From the NCBI GenBank assembly GCA_001898225.1, contig MKTJ01000047.1:91697-155696 (forward strand): DNA of 64,000 nt, read 5' to 3'. The notes beneath the pieces are model-generated. The model was not told the DNA's origin, did not search any database, and worked only from the letters and a program-made list of their open reading frames with translations. Below are positions 1 to 8,601 of this stretch, one piece after another (the first letter of the stretch is position 1; every line of letters starts with the position of its first letter). Source of the DNA: Chloroflexi bacterium 54-19. Its GTDB lineage: Bacteria; Chloroflexota; Chloroflexia; Chloroheliales; Chloroheliaceae. Made by a program: the position numbers and the translations under genes.

Positions 1-698
1 TCGGAGATGATTTCCACCTCGCAGTCGTAACCCGCCAGTTCGTCATATTTGACGCCGGGAGCGATTTTTACGGCAATTTCCGGCACGAAGGGAAACCAGC
101 TTTTTATTATCGAAAGGGGCGGGGCGTAATCCTCCACCGAGAAAATCCGGCGTCCCTCCCCGGTCCGGCGGGCCGGGTCGAAGAAAAGCCCCTGGTAAGA
201 GGCCGGGTTAAACTGGTTTATATCGGTTTCAAGCGGGGAAAAGTTTGCGGCGCGGCCATAGGCGGCCAGGTTCGCCTCCGCGAAAAGCAAGCGGGCCGGG
301 TCAAGGTCCACCCCGGTCACGGCAAAATATTCGGCCAGGGCCAGGCTGTCCCCGCCAATCCCACAGCCCAGGTCGGCCACGCGGCTGCCCGTTGGCAACA
401 TTCGGGCAAAGCGGGTCGCCCGGTGGGCGGCGATAGCTTCCCCGCTCGACTGTTCCAGCCCGGTGCGGGTGAAAAACATGGCGGAGGCCTGGCTGAATTT
501 CTCTTGTTGAGCGGCTTTGAGGCGGGCGGTGGCGACTTCGAGCAGCCCTGCCGCCTGTTCCGCGCTAAACTGACGGCGCAGACGGGTCAGGGTGGCTAAC
601 TGCCGGTTCTGGGTGAGGGCGGCGGGTTGGTTTAGCAATCCGGCCAGGGCCGACTGCCCTTCCTCGGAAAGCACGAATGCCGCCACCTCGAAATGCAT
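1..698 (-). CDS. class I SAM-dependent methyltransferase with THUMP-like family signature (3' end missing)
   Basis: Only the first 232 codons lie in the window; the gene runs off the left edge. After an alpha-helical N-terminal region (about residues 1-95) comes a Rossmann methyltransferase motif I (VADLGCGIGGDS, about 107-118), an acidic residue after strand 2 (TGVDLDPAR), and the FFDPARR segment (about 172-178), which I associate with the THUMP-like methyltransferase family, probably acting on RNA. The substrate is not shown. The ATG follows the stop of the GalT-like gene after only 2 bases, so the two are probably translationally coupled and lie in one operon with glgA. The family call is from motifs; the RNA role is inference. 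Confidence 0.75.
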   Translation of the reverse strand, partial: MHFEVAAFVLSEEGQSALAGLLNQPAALTQNRQLATLTRLRRQFSAEQAAGLLEVATARLKAAQQEKFSQASAMFFTRTGLEQSSGEAIAAHRATRFARMLPTGSRVADLGCGIGGDSLALAEYFAVTGVDLDPARLLFAEANLAAYGRAANFSPLETDINQFNPASYQGLFFDPARRTGEGRRIFSVEDYAPPLSIIKSWFPFVPEIAVKIAPGVKYDELAGYDCEVEIIS

Positions 699-700
699 GG

Positions 701-1810
701 TTAAGCCTGGGTAGGGGTGGCGACCGTCTGGAGATATTTTTGGAAACCCCGCGCCACCTCGAAGGGGTCGTTGACGACCGGCACCGCTCCGAACAAATTG
801 AGCGCGCCGATGTCGCTGGAACGGGCCTGGGGGTCGCCCCGGTCTACCAGCCGCAAAATTACCGGGAAATCGCCCCAATCTTCTTTCCCAGGCGTCGGAC
901 CTATCGGCGGGACGAGCGCGCCCACGTTGAAGGCGACCGCTCCCACGCTTTTATAATAGGACAGGGCATGATAGAGGGCCAGGCCAAGCTCCGGCGACCA
1001 CAAATCGCTTATCAGCCAGATTTCGCGTTCGGCGACGGGCGTCAGGTTGGCGAAGGCAACCACCCGGTCGGCGGGAGTGGCGGTCAGACCGAGCAGGCGG
1101 TGGATTTGGACCATGTCGTTAAAGAAACCGCGGCGGTTCTGGCGGGCGTATTCGAGGCTATCCCGGCGCATCCGTTCTACCTTACCGTAATGCTGCTGGC
1201 GGGAAACGGTCATCTGGGCGTGGCCGTGCATAACACTGGCCCCAGCCCGGAAAAGACAGTTCCACAAAAAGAAGAAATAGCGGGCCTTGTCGTCCTGCTC
1301 CTGCACTTCCTCGGCCCAGGCGCGGGCGGTCATCAGGTAGTCCACTACTTCATCAGGTCCGAATTTGAGGGGATTGTATTCGTTAAAAATGACCACGCTG
1401 TGCCAAGTGTCGAACTTGGCTACGTTCGAGGCTGTCAGGCTGTATTCGCCATAAATCCGGTCGAAATTATCGGCGGAAGTACCTTCCAGGGGATTGGCGA
1501 AGGGGTCAAATTTTCGCTCCGCTTCCATCAGGTCGTCCAGGGCCGAAGTGTTATAGGACTGGGGCCGGCGGCTGCGTAAAGCGTTGAAAATTGCGGTATC
1601 GAGGGTAATTTTGTTGGTGACTTTTACGGGGCGCTGGCGCAGCACGGCTTCGACGGACCCAAAGAATTTCTCGCAATAAGCGTACATGCTCGGCGGAATT
1701 TCCATTTTAACCTGGGCGGCATCAACGCTGAAAAGACGGTCAAACAACTGGCGCTCCTCTTTCGCCAGCCTGGTAATAGACTCGGGTAGCTGGTAAACAG
1801 TATTAGCCAA
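701..1810 (-). CDS. GalT/HIT-superfamily nucleotidyltransferase-like protein
   Basis: 369 aa. The segment MHGHAQM (residues 194-200) matches the His-x-His-x-Gln active-site pattern of galactose-1-phosphate uridylyltransferase and Ap4A phosphorylase branches of the HIT superfamily; a preceding hydrophobic strand (SVVIFNEYNPL, about 137-147) fits that fold. The substrate cannot be told from sequence, but its place directly after glycogen synthase suggests sugar-nucleotide handling. The start is TTG with AAGGAG five bases upstream; no better in-frame start is seen. It sits 113 bp downstream of glgA and 2 bp before a methyltransferase. I would not call it a true GalT without alignment. Confidence 0.65.
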   Translation of the reverse strand: MANTVYQLPESITRLAKEERQLFDRLFSVDAAQVKMEIPPSMYAYCEKFFGSVEAVLRQRPVKVTNKITLDTAIFNALRSRRPQSYNTSALDDLMEAERKFDPFANPLEGTSADNFDRIYGEYSLTASNVAKFDTWHSVVIFNEYNPLKFGPDEVVDYLMTARAWAEEVQEQDDKARYFFFLWNCLFRAGASVMHGHAQMTVSRQQHYGKVERMRRDSLEYARQNRRGFFNDMVQIHRLLGLTATPADRVVAFANLTPVAEREIWLISDLWSPELGLALYHALSYYKSVGAVAFNVGALVPPIGPTPGKEDWGDFPVILRLVDRGDPQARSSDIGALNLFGAVPVVNDPFEVARGFQKYLQTVATPTQA

Positions 1811-1846
1811 TTTCGCTCCTTACTACACGTACACGGACAATAATAG

Positions 1847-1914
1847 GACTTTCGCTTGAAACAGTGGTGGGCTAGCACCAATACCATTGGGTTTCCAGGC
1901 TCAAAGCGAAAGTC
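1847..1914 (-). repeat. intercistronic inverted repeat between glgA and the GalT-like gene
   Basis: An 11-bp perfect stem (GACTTTCGCTT at 1847-1857 with AAGCGAAAGTC at 1904-1914) encloses a 46-base loop holding a smaller TGGT/ACCA hairpin. It fills most of the gap between the two genes. No T-run follows on the minus strand, so it looks more like an mRNA processing or stability element than a terminator. Confidence 0.5.
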
Positions 1915-1923
1915 GTGAATAGG

Positions 1924-3438
1924 TTAGTTTTGATGGTGGACGGCCTGGGCCCGTTGATAAAGGGCGACGTACTGCGCCGCCGAGGCCCGCCAACTGTAAT
2001 CGGCCATCATGTCCCGCGCCATCAGTTTGTGCCAGACCTCCGGGTATTTGTAGGTTTCCAGGGCCCGCACAATCGCTCCATAGAGTAACATCGAATCGTA
2101 TTCTTGAAAAGTAAAGCCATTCCCGCTGTTGTGGGCCGGGTCCAGGTCCTTGACGGTATCGGCGAGGCCGCCGGTCTGCCGCACCACCGGGATAGAGCCG
2201 TAACGCATGGCAATCATCTGGCCCAGGCCGCAGGGCTCGAAACGCGAGGGCATCAGGAAAAGGTCGCTGCCGCCGTATATCTTCTGGGCAATCGGGGTAT
2301 TAAAGGTCATGAAATAGGCCGCTTTATCGGGATAGCGGTGGGCGACCTGCCGGAAAAGGTCGTGGTAAAGATGGTCGCCGGTCCCCATCAGCACGAATTG
2401 GACATCCAACTGCATCAACGGCTCGATAATCTGGGCCAGCAGGTCAAAGCCTTTCTGGTTCGCCAGGCGGCTAATCATGCCGATAATCGGCACGTCAGGG
2501 TTCTGGGGCAGCCCTGCCTCTTTTTGCAGGTCCAACTTATTTTGAACCCGTTTGTCCAGGCTGCTTTCGTTAAAGTTCGAGGCCAGGAAGCGGTCGCTGG
2601 CGGGGTCGAAATGGGTCGTGTCAATCCCGTTGAGGATACCGAAAAGGTCGTTCTCGCGTTTTTGCAAAATTTTGTCGAGATGTTCGCCGTATTGCGGGGT
2701 CAGGATTTCCTGGGCGTAGGTCGGGCTGACCGTGTTGATGACATCGGCGCTTTCGATGCCGAGGCTCATCAGGCTGACCACGTTTGATTGGTCGCCGCGC
2801 TGGGGATAGTCAAAGCTATACTCGCCAATCCCGGCGATTTCCAGGACGCGGTAGCCGAAAATTCCCTGGAAGGCCAGGTTGTGAATGGTGTAGACGCTGG
2901 CAATATCTTTGTAAAAAGGCTGGTCGGCGTAGCTCGATTTGAGCCAGTTCGGGATGATAGCGGTGTGCCACTCGTGGCAGTGAATAATATCGGGCTGCCA
3001 GTCGAGTTCGGGCAGCATATCGAGGACCGAGCGGCAAAAGAGAATAAAGCGTTCGTCGTCGTCGGGGTAGCCGTAGATACCGTCGCGGTTAAAATATTTA
3101 TCGTTATTTACGAAATAGACCGGGACGAGACCGCCCGCGTCGCCAATTGTGCCTTCGGTGATATAGACCGTTTCGTGGCCCCGGTTGACCTGGACCGAAA
3201 GATTCTGGAGCGGGGCGACCGGTTTCAAGTCGAACTTGGCCGGGTCGATTCGTCCGTAGCGCGGCATAACCAGTCTGACATCGTGTCCCAGGCCGCGCAA
3301 GGCCACCGGCAATGAGCCTGTAACTTCGGCAACATGGCCGACCTTTGCAAAAGGGGCTGCTTCCGCCGCGACAATCAAGATTTTCAAAGGTTTGAAGTCT
3401 TGAGGCTGGTCGGAAGTTGGATTTAACAATTCTGCCAT
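1924..3438 (-). CDS. glgA: glycogen (starch) synthase, GT5
   Basis: 504 aa, the usual GlgA length. It transfers glucose from ADP- or UDP-glucose onto a growing alpha-1,4-glucan. The N-terminal KILIVAAEAAPFAKVG segment starts the first Rossmann domain; the C-terminal domain has the PSRFEPCGLGQ and RQTGGLADTV segments of the GT-B donor site. One oddity: the conserved Lys-x-Gly-Gly donor-binding motif reads K32-V-G-H35, so the second Gly is His. The ATG start follows an extended -10 box by about 45 bases. It heads a minus-strand group with the GalT-like and methyltransferase genes. Confidence 0.9.
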   Translation of the reverse strand: MAELLNPTSDQPQDFKPLKILIVAAEAAPFAKVGHVAEVTGSLPVALRGLGHDVRLVMPRYGRIDPAKFDLKPVAPLQNLSVQVNRGHETVYITEGTIGDAGGLVPVYFVNNDKYFNRDGIYGYPDDDERFILFCRSVLDMLPELDWQPDIIHCHEWHTAIIPNWLKSSYADQPFYKDIASVYTIHNLAFQGIFGYRVLEIAGIGEYSFDYPQRGDQSNVVSLMSLGIESADVINTVSPTYAQEILTPQYGEHLDKILQKRENDLFGILNGIDTTHFDPASDRFLASNFNESSLDKRVQNKLDLQKEAGLPQNPDVPIIGMISRLANQKGFDLLAQIIEPLMQLDVQFVLMGTGDHLYHDLFRQVAHRYPDKAAYFMTFNTPIAQKIYGGSDLFLMPSRFEPCGLGQMIAMRYGSIPVVRQTGGLADTVKDLDPAHNSGNGFTFQEYDSMLLYGAIVRALETYKYPEVWHKLMARDMMADYSWRASAAQYVALYQRAQAVHHQN

Positions 3439-3941
3439 GACTGTACCGCTTTTCTAGGTTGCTGGTGAGCTTTTTCCGTTAATTGTAGCATAAAATAATT
3501 TCTACCTTACTTAAACGCTAAAATGCCTGGCTCGCTCCAAAACCAGGCTCGTTCGTGGTAGGATAGGGACAACGTAGTCCGCAGAAGCTGCCCCGGATTA
3601 ATTTGTCGCACAACAAAACAAGTTAAATTTACTAATCGGTCCATCCCGAAGTTCAATTAAGCAGCCAATTGATAATTGCGAAGTTAGACGAATCTTATTC
3701 TATCATGATGCGGAATGAGAAGCAAAAACTATAGGGCAATTTGCACTATAGCCTCACTTTAGTTGATTAAACATGCAATTAACAGGGGCAAATTGCTGAA
3801 AATGTAAAGAAAATAAAACAATTATGGCAAGGTTTTTTCTTACCTTAAAATAATTCCTATAATCAAAGGCGCCTTTCACTCCCAAATAGGGGGATTTAAA
3901 ATTCAAACTCAGGCGTGGGAAATTTGAATTGAGTTCGAAAG
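3439..3941. other. 503-bp intergenic region without a recognisable gene
   Basis: It lies between the glgA start and the end of the 352-aa membrane protein gene. Apart from the glgA -10 element and a short GCCTGG/CCAGGC hairpin at 3525-3548 I see nothing. A 70-codon minus-strand frame at 3754-3966 runs into the next gene's 3' end and has no coding character. Confidence 0.6.
3482..3490 (-). promoter_or_regulatory. extended -10 promoter element of glgA
   Basis: On the minus strand TGC-TACAAT lies about 45 bases before the glgA ATG. No good -35 hexamer is seen 17 bases upstream, so this rests on the extended -10 alone. Confidence 0.4.
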
Positions 3942-5000
3942 CTAGGGCCGGAACCGTTTGCCCCATTCTGTCAGGCCATCCTCTCGGACCGGCCCATTTT
4001 TTAGTTCAGGGCTGGCTAAGTCAGGGGCAGGGGAAGGCGCGACCTGCACCAGGGAGGTTGCGGCCTTTTCCGGTTCTTCCCAGTTGAGCAGAGGGGTTTG
4101 AGTAACAACCGGTAAATCGGTGGTTTTAGGTTGGTGATGGGTAGACTCATCAGCGGAAGGCGCGGTTTTCATTTCCGGTAGGGGGTCAGCCGCCGGTACG
4201 GGAGATGGCGCTGGTTCGTCCGGCGCGGGGTAAACCGCTGGCGCTGGTTGGGAAAAACTTTTTCCCAGGTTCCGACCCCACAGGTAAAGAAGGGCCACAA
4301 CTAACAGCCCCACCACGACCAGGGCGAAGGTCGGCCACCACAAATCCTCGAACCAGTAGTGCAGCCGGACCCAGGTAACCGGGAAGGTCAGGGTCTCGCG
4401 CAATCCCGCTTCCGGCTTATCACCTACGAAAAGGGCGTATTTGCCGCCTTGCCCGTGCAGGTTGTAGACCGCCAGGTAATACGTTCCGTCCTCCAGTAAC
4501 TGGTTCAGGATGCTCTGCCGCTCCCAGTAGCCGCTCTGGGTCCAGGGCTCGTCGAAACGAGTAGGTTGCTCGGTCGGCTGGGTGGTCTGGCTGATAGGTG
4601 TGCTTTCCGCCGAAAGGAGCAGACCGTAACCCGCCGGGAGTGAAAAAGGAAATAGCTGCTGCTCGTCCGGGGTGAGTGGGGGCAGACCCGGCCCAAAAAG
4701 GGCCAGCGAAGGCGAGAAATTATCCTGGCCGGCCAGCCGCAGGGTATCGAGTTTTATTGTGATGATGCTATCTTTAGCGCCCTGGAAGGCGTAATAATCA
4801 GGACGGTTCGCTTGCAGATTGGACTGGAAAACTTTCAGGGTGGCCGGGTCATTGAAGCTTATAACCTGGCTCGAACCGGGCGTCCGGTAGTCCTGGCTGA
4901 AAATAACCTGCCCGGTGGAGGTAGCCCCGCCCTGGAAAATGACCAGGATAATCCCCAGCAGCGAGAGAAAGAAGATTGTCCCGAATATTTTGGATAGCAC
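3942..5000 (-). CDS. membrane-anchored extracytoplasmic protein of unknown function
   Basis: 352 aa, family not recognised. An N-terminal hydrophobic helix (about 4-24) is followed by an extracytoplasmic domain of about 190 residues whose end (DGTYYLAVYNLHGQGGKYAL) resembles beta-sandwich pre-peptidase-like domains. A second membrane helix (about 222-243) leads to a proline-rich, probably cytoplasmic tail of about 110 residues. The start is GTG, placed directly after the TAA of the PBP gene, with GGAG eight bases upstream, so translation is probably coupled. It is the last gene of the FtsW/PBP operon, which suggests a role at the cell-wall synthesis site; that is inference. Confidence 0.7.
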   Translation of the reverse strand: MLSKIFGTIFFLSLLGIILVIFQGGATSTGQVIFSQDYRTPGSSQVISFNDPATLKVFQSNLQANRPDYYAFQGAKDSIITIKLDTLRLAGQDNFSPSLALFGPGLPPLTPDEQQLFPFSLPAGYGLLLSAESTPISQTTQPTEQPTRFDEPWTQSGYWERQSILNQLLEDGTYYLAVYNLHGQGGKYALFVGDKPEAGLRETLTFPVTWVRLHYWFEDLWWPTFALVVVGLLVVALLYLWGRNLGKSFSQPAPAVYPAPDEPAPSPVPAADPLPEMKTAPSADESTHHQPKTTDLPVVTQTPLLNWEEPEKAATSLVQVAPSPAPDLASPELKNGPVREDGLTEWGKRFRP

Positions 5001-6734
5001 TTATTTCACTCCGGCCAGGGCGGCAGATAAGATTTTGTTGGCGCGGGGCAGGGCGTCCCGCAAACCTTCGCCGTTGGCCCGGTGGTCAATCACGACCGCG
5101 ATGGCATAGAGCTTGTCGCCCTTGCTGGCCCAGGCGATATACCAGGCGTTGTTGAGGTCGTTGCCGAGTTCAGCGGTCCCGGTCTTGCCGCCGATAACCG
5201 CCCCGCTGCCCGGTAGGGAGCCGCCGTTCTGACCGACCCACCCCTGGGTAGCCGAGGCTACCATGATGTCGTGGACCGTCTTGGCGGTTTCGGGCCGAAC
5301 CGTCTGCAACCAGTTGGATGGCTCGGTCTCTTTAATCAGTTGGCCGCTGGGGGTCTTGATAGATTGGACCAGGTAAGGTTTGGGCATAATGCCATCACCC
5401 CGGCCCATAGCCGCCGCAATCAAGGCCGCGTGTAAAGGTGACATTTGAAGCTGGCCCTGCCCGAAGCCGGTCTCAGCCTGGGCGACCCGGCTGGTGAGAT
5501 AATCCTTGGTGCTTTCGACCTGGCTGGGTGAGGTTTTCAGGTCAAAGGGGATTTCCTGGCCGAAGCCGAATTTATTGGTGTAGTCCCGGATACCGTCCGC
5601 GCCGAGTTGGACGCCCATCTGGGCAAAGACCGCGTTGAGCGAGAACATATAACCCTGCTGGGTGGTCCAGGTGGTATTCTGGTTGGGGCGGTTGGGGTCG
5701 TTGATTTTGTAGGCGTCAATCACGTACGACCCGTTATCTTTCCATTCGGTATCCGGTTTGGCCTTGCCGGTGTCGAGCATACCCGACAGGACAACCGTCT
5801 TGAAAATCGAGCCGGGGACGTAGAGACCCTGGGTCGGGCGCATAAAGAGCGGCTGGCTGGGGTCGGCGTTGAGAGCTTTCCAGCGCTGCTCGATAGCCTG
5901 AATCTGGTCGTTCCACTCCGAGTCATCCACGGTCGGGTCGAAGACCAGTTCGGCGGGGTCGAAACGGGGATAGCCGACCATCGCCAGGACTGCCCCGGTC
6001 TTGCCATCGAGCAGCACAATCGAGCCGGGTAAGGTGCCAAGCTGGTCCTGGGCCAGTTGTTGCAGTTTGGGGTCAACCGTCAGGTAAAGGTTGTTACCCT
6101 GGGTCGGTTCGTTGAGCAGGCTGCGTTGGAGGCTGGCGAAGGGGTTCGAACCATGTTGTCCGCTCAAATAGTCATCGTATTCGGCTTCCAGGCCGCTATT
6201 GCCAAACTGGAGCGGCGAGAAATAGCCGAGCAGTTGTTTGATGGGCGAATCGGCATAGGTCCGTTTGACCAGTTTATATTTTGAGGTAGTAATCCCGGCC
6301 ACTTCGTTCCCGGCGGCGTCATAGATACGCCCCCGCTGGTTGGAGAGGGTTGTATTTATCAGGCGCGGGTCCTGCACCACAATCTGGGTGCCTTCCGCGT
6401 TTTCGGTAAAGAAGGGTTTTTCTATCTCGTTGGCGATAACGACCTGCTGGCGAAGGAGTTGCAGGGAAATCAGGATGAATCCGACCATCAATACACTCGA
6501 AACGCGCTGGACATAGTGGCGCAAGCGGTCTTCGGGGTCGAGGCCGCGTTTGCTGGTAAAAGGAGCGCGTCCCACCCACATCACGCCCAGTAAGGCAATC
6601 CCGGTGACCAACAGCGAGAGCAGCCAGGTCGTATCCTGCCGGTTTTGGATTTCGTTCTGGGGCCGGTAGAGGAAGCCAAAGACGACGGCGGCAATCGCTA
6701 CCAGGCCACAAATTATGCGAAAGAACCCTTTCAT
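5001..6734 (-). CDS. class B penicillin-binding protein (PbpA/FtsI-type transpeptidase)
   Basis: 577 aa. It cross-links peptidoglycan outside the membrane. There are two N-terminal membrane helices (about 5-22 and 38-55) with a third further on (about 79-95), unusual for FtsI but like actinobacterial PbpA. The three active-site motifs are intact: S309-x-x-K312 (GSIFK), S365-L-N367, and K517-T-G-T520. I chose the ATG at 6734 because GAGGG lies about 10 bases upstream and because a longer frame would overlap the ftsW-like gene. That gene ends 16 bp upstream: a SEDS glycosyltransferase with its cognate class B PBP, as in the actinobacterial rodA-pbpA pair. Confidence 0.9.
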   Translation of the reverse strand: MKGFFRIICGLVAIAAVVFGFLYRPQNEIQNRQDTTWLLSLLVTGIALLGVMWVGRAPFTSKRGLDPEDRLRHYVQRVSSVLMVGFILISLQLLRQQVVIANEIEKPFFTENAEGTQIVVQDPRLINTTLSNQRGRIYDAAGNEVAGITTSKYKLVKRTYADSPIKQLLGYFSPLQFGNSGLEAEYDDYLSGQHGSNPFASLQRSLLNEPTQGNNLYLTVDPKLQQLAQDQLGTLPGSIVLLDGKTGAVLAMVGYPRFDPAELVFDPTVDDSEWNDQIQAIEQRWKALNADPSQPLFMRPTQGLYVPGSIFKTVVLSGMLDTGKAKPDTEWKDNGSYVIDAYKINDPNRPNQNTTWTTQQGYMFSLNAVFAQMGVQLGADGIRDYTNKFGFGQEIPFDLKTSPSQVESTKDYLTSRVAQAETGFGQGQLQMSPLHAALIAAAMGRGDGIMPKPYLVQSIKTPSGQLIKETEPSNWLQTVRPETAKTVHDIMVASATQGWVGQNGGSLPGSGAVIGGKTGTAELGNDLNNAWYIAWASKGDKLYAIAVVIDHRANGEGLRDALPRANKILSAALAGVK

Positions 6735-6750
6735 GCTACAACTTACTCCC

Positions 6751-8055
6751 TCACGTCTGTTCGGATTCGGCAGAAATCCGGCAAAGTATCCCGGCAATCG
6801 CAAAGTTCACCAGCAGAGAACTGCCGCCATAACTGATAAAAGGCAGGGTCATACCGGTTAACGGTATCAACTTGGTAACCCCGCCAATAATAATAAAGGT
6901 CTGCAGGCCCAATAGTGACGCAATCCCGATTGCCAGGAACTGGTAGAAACCGTTGCGGGCGCGCAGGGCGATATGGAAACAGCGGTAAATCAAGAGGACA
7001 TACAGGGCGATCAGGCCCAGGGTCCCGGCCAGGCCCATTTCTTCCCCGATGGCCGCGAAAACATAGTCAGTCTCGACAATTGGGATGATATTGGGCGACC
7101 CGTAGCCGAGCCCTTTGCCAAATACACCCCCCTGCGCGAAGCCAAAAAGGGCCTGGACAATCTGGTAGGCCTGGCCCTGCCCGTTCGGCCAGGGGTTGGT
7201 CCAGGCCAGGACGCGGGTCTGGACGTGGGCAAATTCCTGGTAGGCTACGAAAGAGGCTGCCCCGAAAGCTATCAATCCGGCCAGGACATACCAGACCCGC
7301 CCGCTGGCGACATAGAGCATTATCAAAAAGACGCCAAAGAAAAGCTCGGCAGGACCGAGGTCTTTCTGGAAAAAAAGCAGCCCCATCGAAATCGCCCACA
7401 TGACAACCATCGGCAATAGATAGGGTAAGGGGGGAAACGGCAGGCCAAAGATTTTGAAGGGGGCTTGCAAGAGGTCGCGTTTGTCGTCGAGATAAGCCGC
7501 CAGGAAGATGACCAGGCATACCTTTAAGAGTTCGCCCGGTTGGAAGTTAAAGAAACCGAGATTAAACCAGAGTCGCGCCCCGTTCACCTCGTTACCGAAG
7601 AGTGCTGCCGCCGCCGTCAGGCCGAGGCCGAAGACCAGAAAGGTATACTTATACCGTTTCAGCAGCATCACGTTTCGCAGCCCGACCATTATACCTATAA
7701 AGACAAAGTAGCTCAGGGTAATCCATATCACCTGGCGGCTGGCGATATTGCCGGTGCGGACCGTTTCCAGGCGCTGCGACATTATGAGGCCAAAAGCGGT
7801 CAGGGCCGACACCAGGGGCAGAATCATCTGGTCGCTTTTCGGTGCGGTAAAGGTCAGGGCCAGGTGGGCGGCGATGATGAGGCCGAAGAAGACAAAGGTC
7901 ATCCAGAGGTCTTTGGCATCCCAGTTGACCTGCTGGCGCGGCACCAGGATAACCATTAACATGCCGACAACCGGCAAAAGGGCGGGTACAATCAGGAGTT
8001 GAATTTCGGTGAGGCGTAAGTTCTTCTTGCGCATGCGGCTCGTTTCAAATTGCAC
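6751..8055 (-). CDS. FtsW/RodA/SpoVE-family peptidoglycan polymerase (SEDS)
   Basis: 434 aa with about ten to twelve hydrophobic segments. SEDS proteins polymerise lipid II glycan strands with a partner class B PBP. The family loop GARLWFNLG...FQPGELLK (about 160-185) and the C-terminal PLTGMTLPFISYGGSSLL segment are clear. Its partner PBP follows after 16 bp. The first start is GTG without a visible Shine-Dalgarno; an in-frame ATG at 8034 is possible, so the N-terminus is uncertain by seven residues. Division (FtsW) and elongation (RodA) cannot be told apart; a second family member lies at 39.1-40.3 kb. Confidence 0.9.
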   Translation of the reverse strand: MQFETSRMRKKNLRLTEIQLLIVPALLPVVGMLMVILVPRQQVNWDAKDLWMTFVFFGLIIAAHLALTFTAPKSDQMILPLVSALTAFGLIMSQRLETVRTGNIASRQVIWITLSYFVFIGIMVGLRNVMLLKRYKYTFLVFGLGLTAAAALFGNEVNGARLWFNLGFFNFQPGELLKVCLVIFLAAYLDDKRDLLQAPFKIFGLPFPPLPYLLPMVVMWAISMGLLFFQKDLGPAELFFGVFLIMLYVASGRVWYVLAGLIAFGAASFVAYQEFAHVQTRVLAWTNPWPNGQGQAYQIVQALFGFAQGGVFGKGLGYGSPNIIPIVETDYVFAAIGEEMGLAGTLGLIALYVLLIYRCFHIALRARNGFYQFLAIGIASLLGLQTFIIIGGVTKLIPLTGMTLPFISYGGSSLLVNFAIAGILCRISAESEQT

Positions 8056-8188
8056 AAACTAAAACCGGGCACACGCAATAACGCTGCCCGGTTCGTTCCT
8101 TAGCTCAAATGCTAACAAATCAGGAGATAACCAGTAAAAAAAGAAGATTAGTCCAGCTAATGCCTGGTAGGTCCGGGAATAAAGATTT

Positions 8189-8338
8189 TTAACGGTCCCG
8201 GCGTTCAGGGCGATTTTCTTCCACCCGAATCGGGATTTTAACCCTTTTTTCCTCTTCGGCCTTGTTTTGTCTTTCGATTGCTTTGGCAGCGGCTATGGCG
8301 GCGGCGACTGCGGCGATTGCTGCTAACAAGAGTTCCAT
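8189..8338 (-). CDS. small protein, 49 aa, hydrophobic N-terminus and charged tail
   Basis: Not recognised. The frame reads MELLLAAIAAVAAAIAAAKA, a possible short membrane helix, followed by about 29 mostly charged residues (QNKAEEEKR, ENRPERRDR). The ATG has GAAAGG about nine bases upstream. It lies between the ftsW-like gene and the deacetylase gene, all on the same strand. The Ala-rich helix plus basic tail could bind membrane or nucleic acid, but that is a guess. A chance frame cannot be excluded at this size. Confidence 0.45.
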   Translation of the reverse strand: MELLLAAIAAVAAAIAAAKAIERQNKAEEEKRVKIPIRVEENRPERRDR

Positions 8339-8432
8339 TATTTACAGACCTTTCTACGTACTCCGAAGCGTGCTTAATTCACTACTGGATGGTGCATAAA
8401 ATATACCAATACGTGAATTATGCCATATCCAG

Positions 8433-8460
8433 GTTACAGGAAGCATTACATTCCTGTAAC
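8433..8460. repeat. 10-bp perfect inverted repeat (TTACAGGAA-type)
   Basis: GTTACAGGAA at 8433-8442 pairs with TTCCTGTAAC at 8451-8460 across an 8-base loop, with two further weak pairs. It stands in the gap upstream of the small ORF and downstream of the deacetylase gene (both minus strand). No T-run follows on either strand. The rest of the 8339-8601 gap holds nothing I recognise. Confidence 0.5.
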
Positions 8461-8601
8461 TTTTCGCTTCCCTGGAAAGAACCACCCAACCTACCATAAG
8501 TAAGAGGATAGTTTTAATAGTTTAATCTAAGTTTTTGCATTATGCAATAGTATTTTTAACTTACCTAAAATTTCTAAGAGTTCTGTAATGAACTTCTAAT
8601 T

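Noticed and set aside
677..1579. 300-codon plus-strand frame
   Set aside because: Antisense to the GalT-like gene, which has the active-site motif and a ribosome site.
3754..3966. 70-codon minus-strand frame
   Set aside because: No ribosome site; it overlaps the 3' end of the neighbouring gene in another frame.
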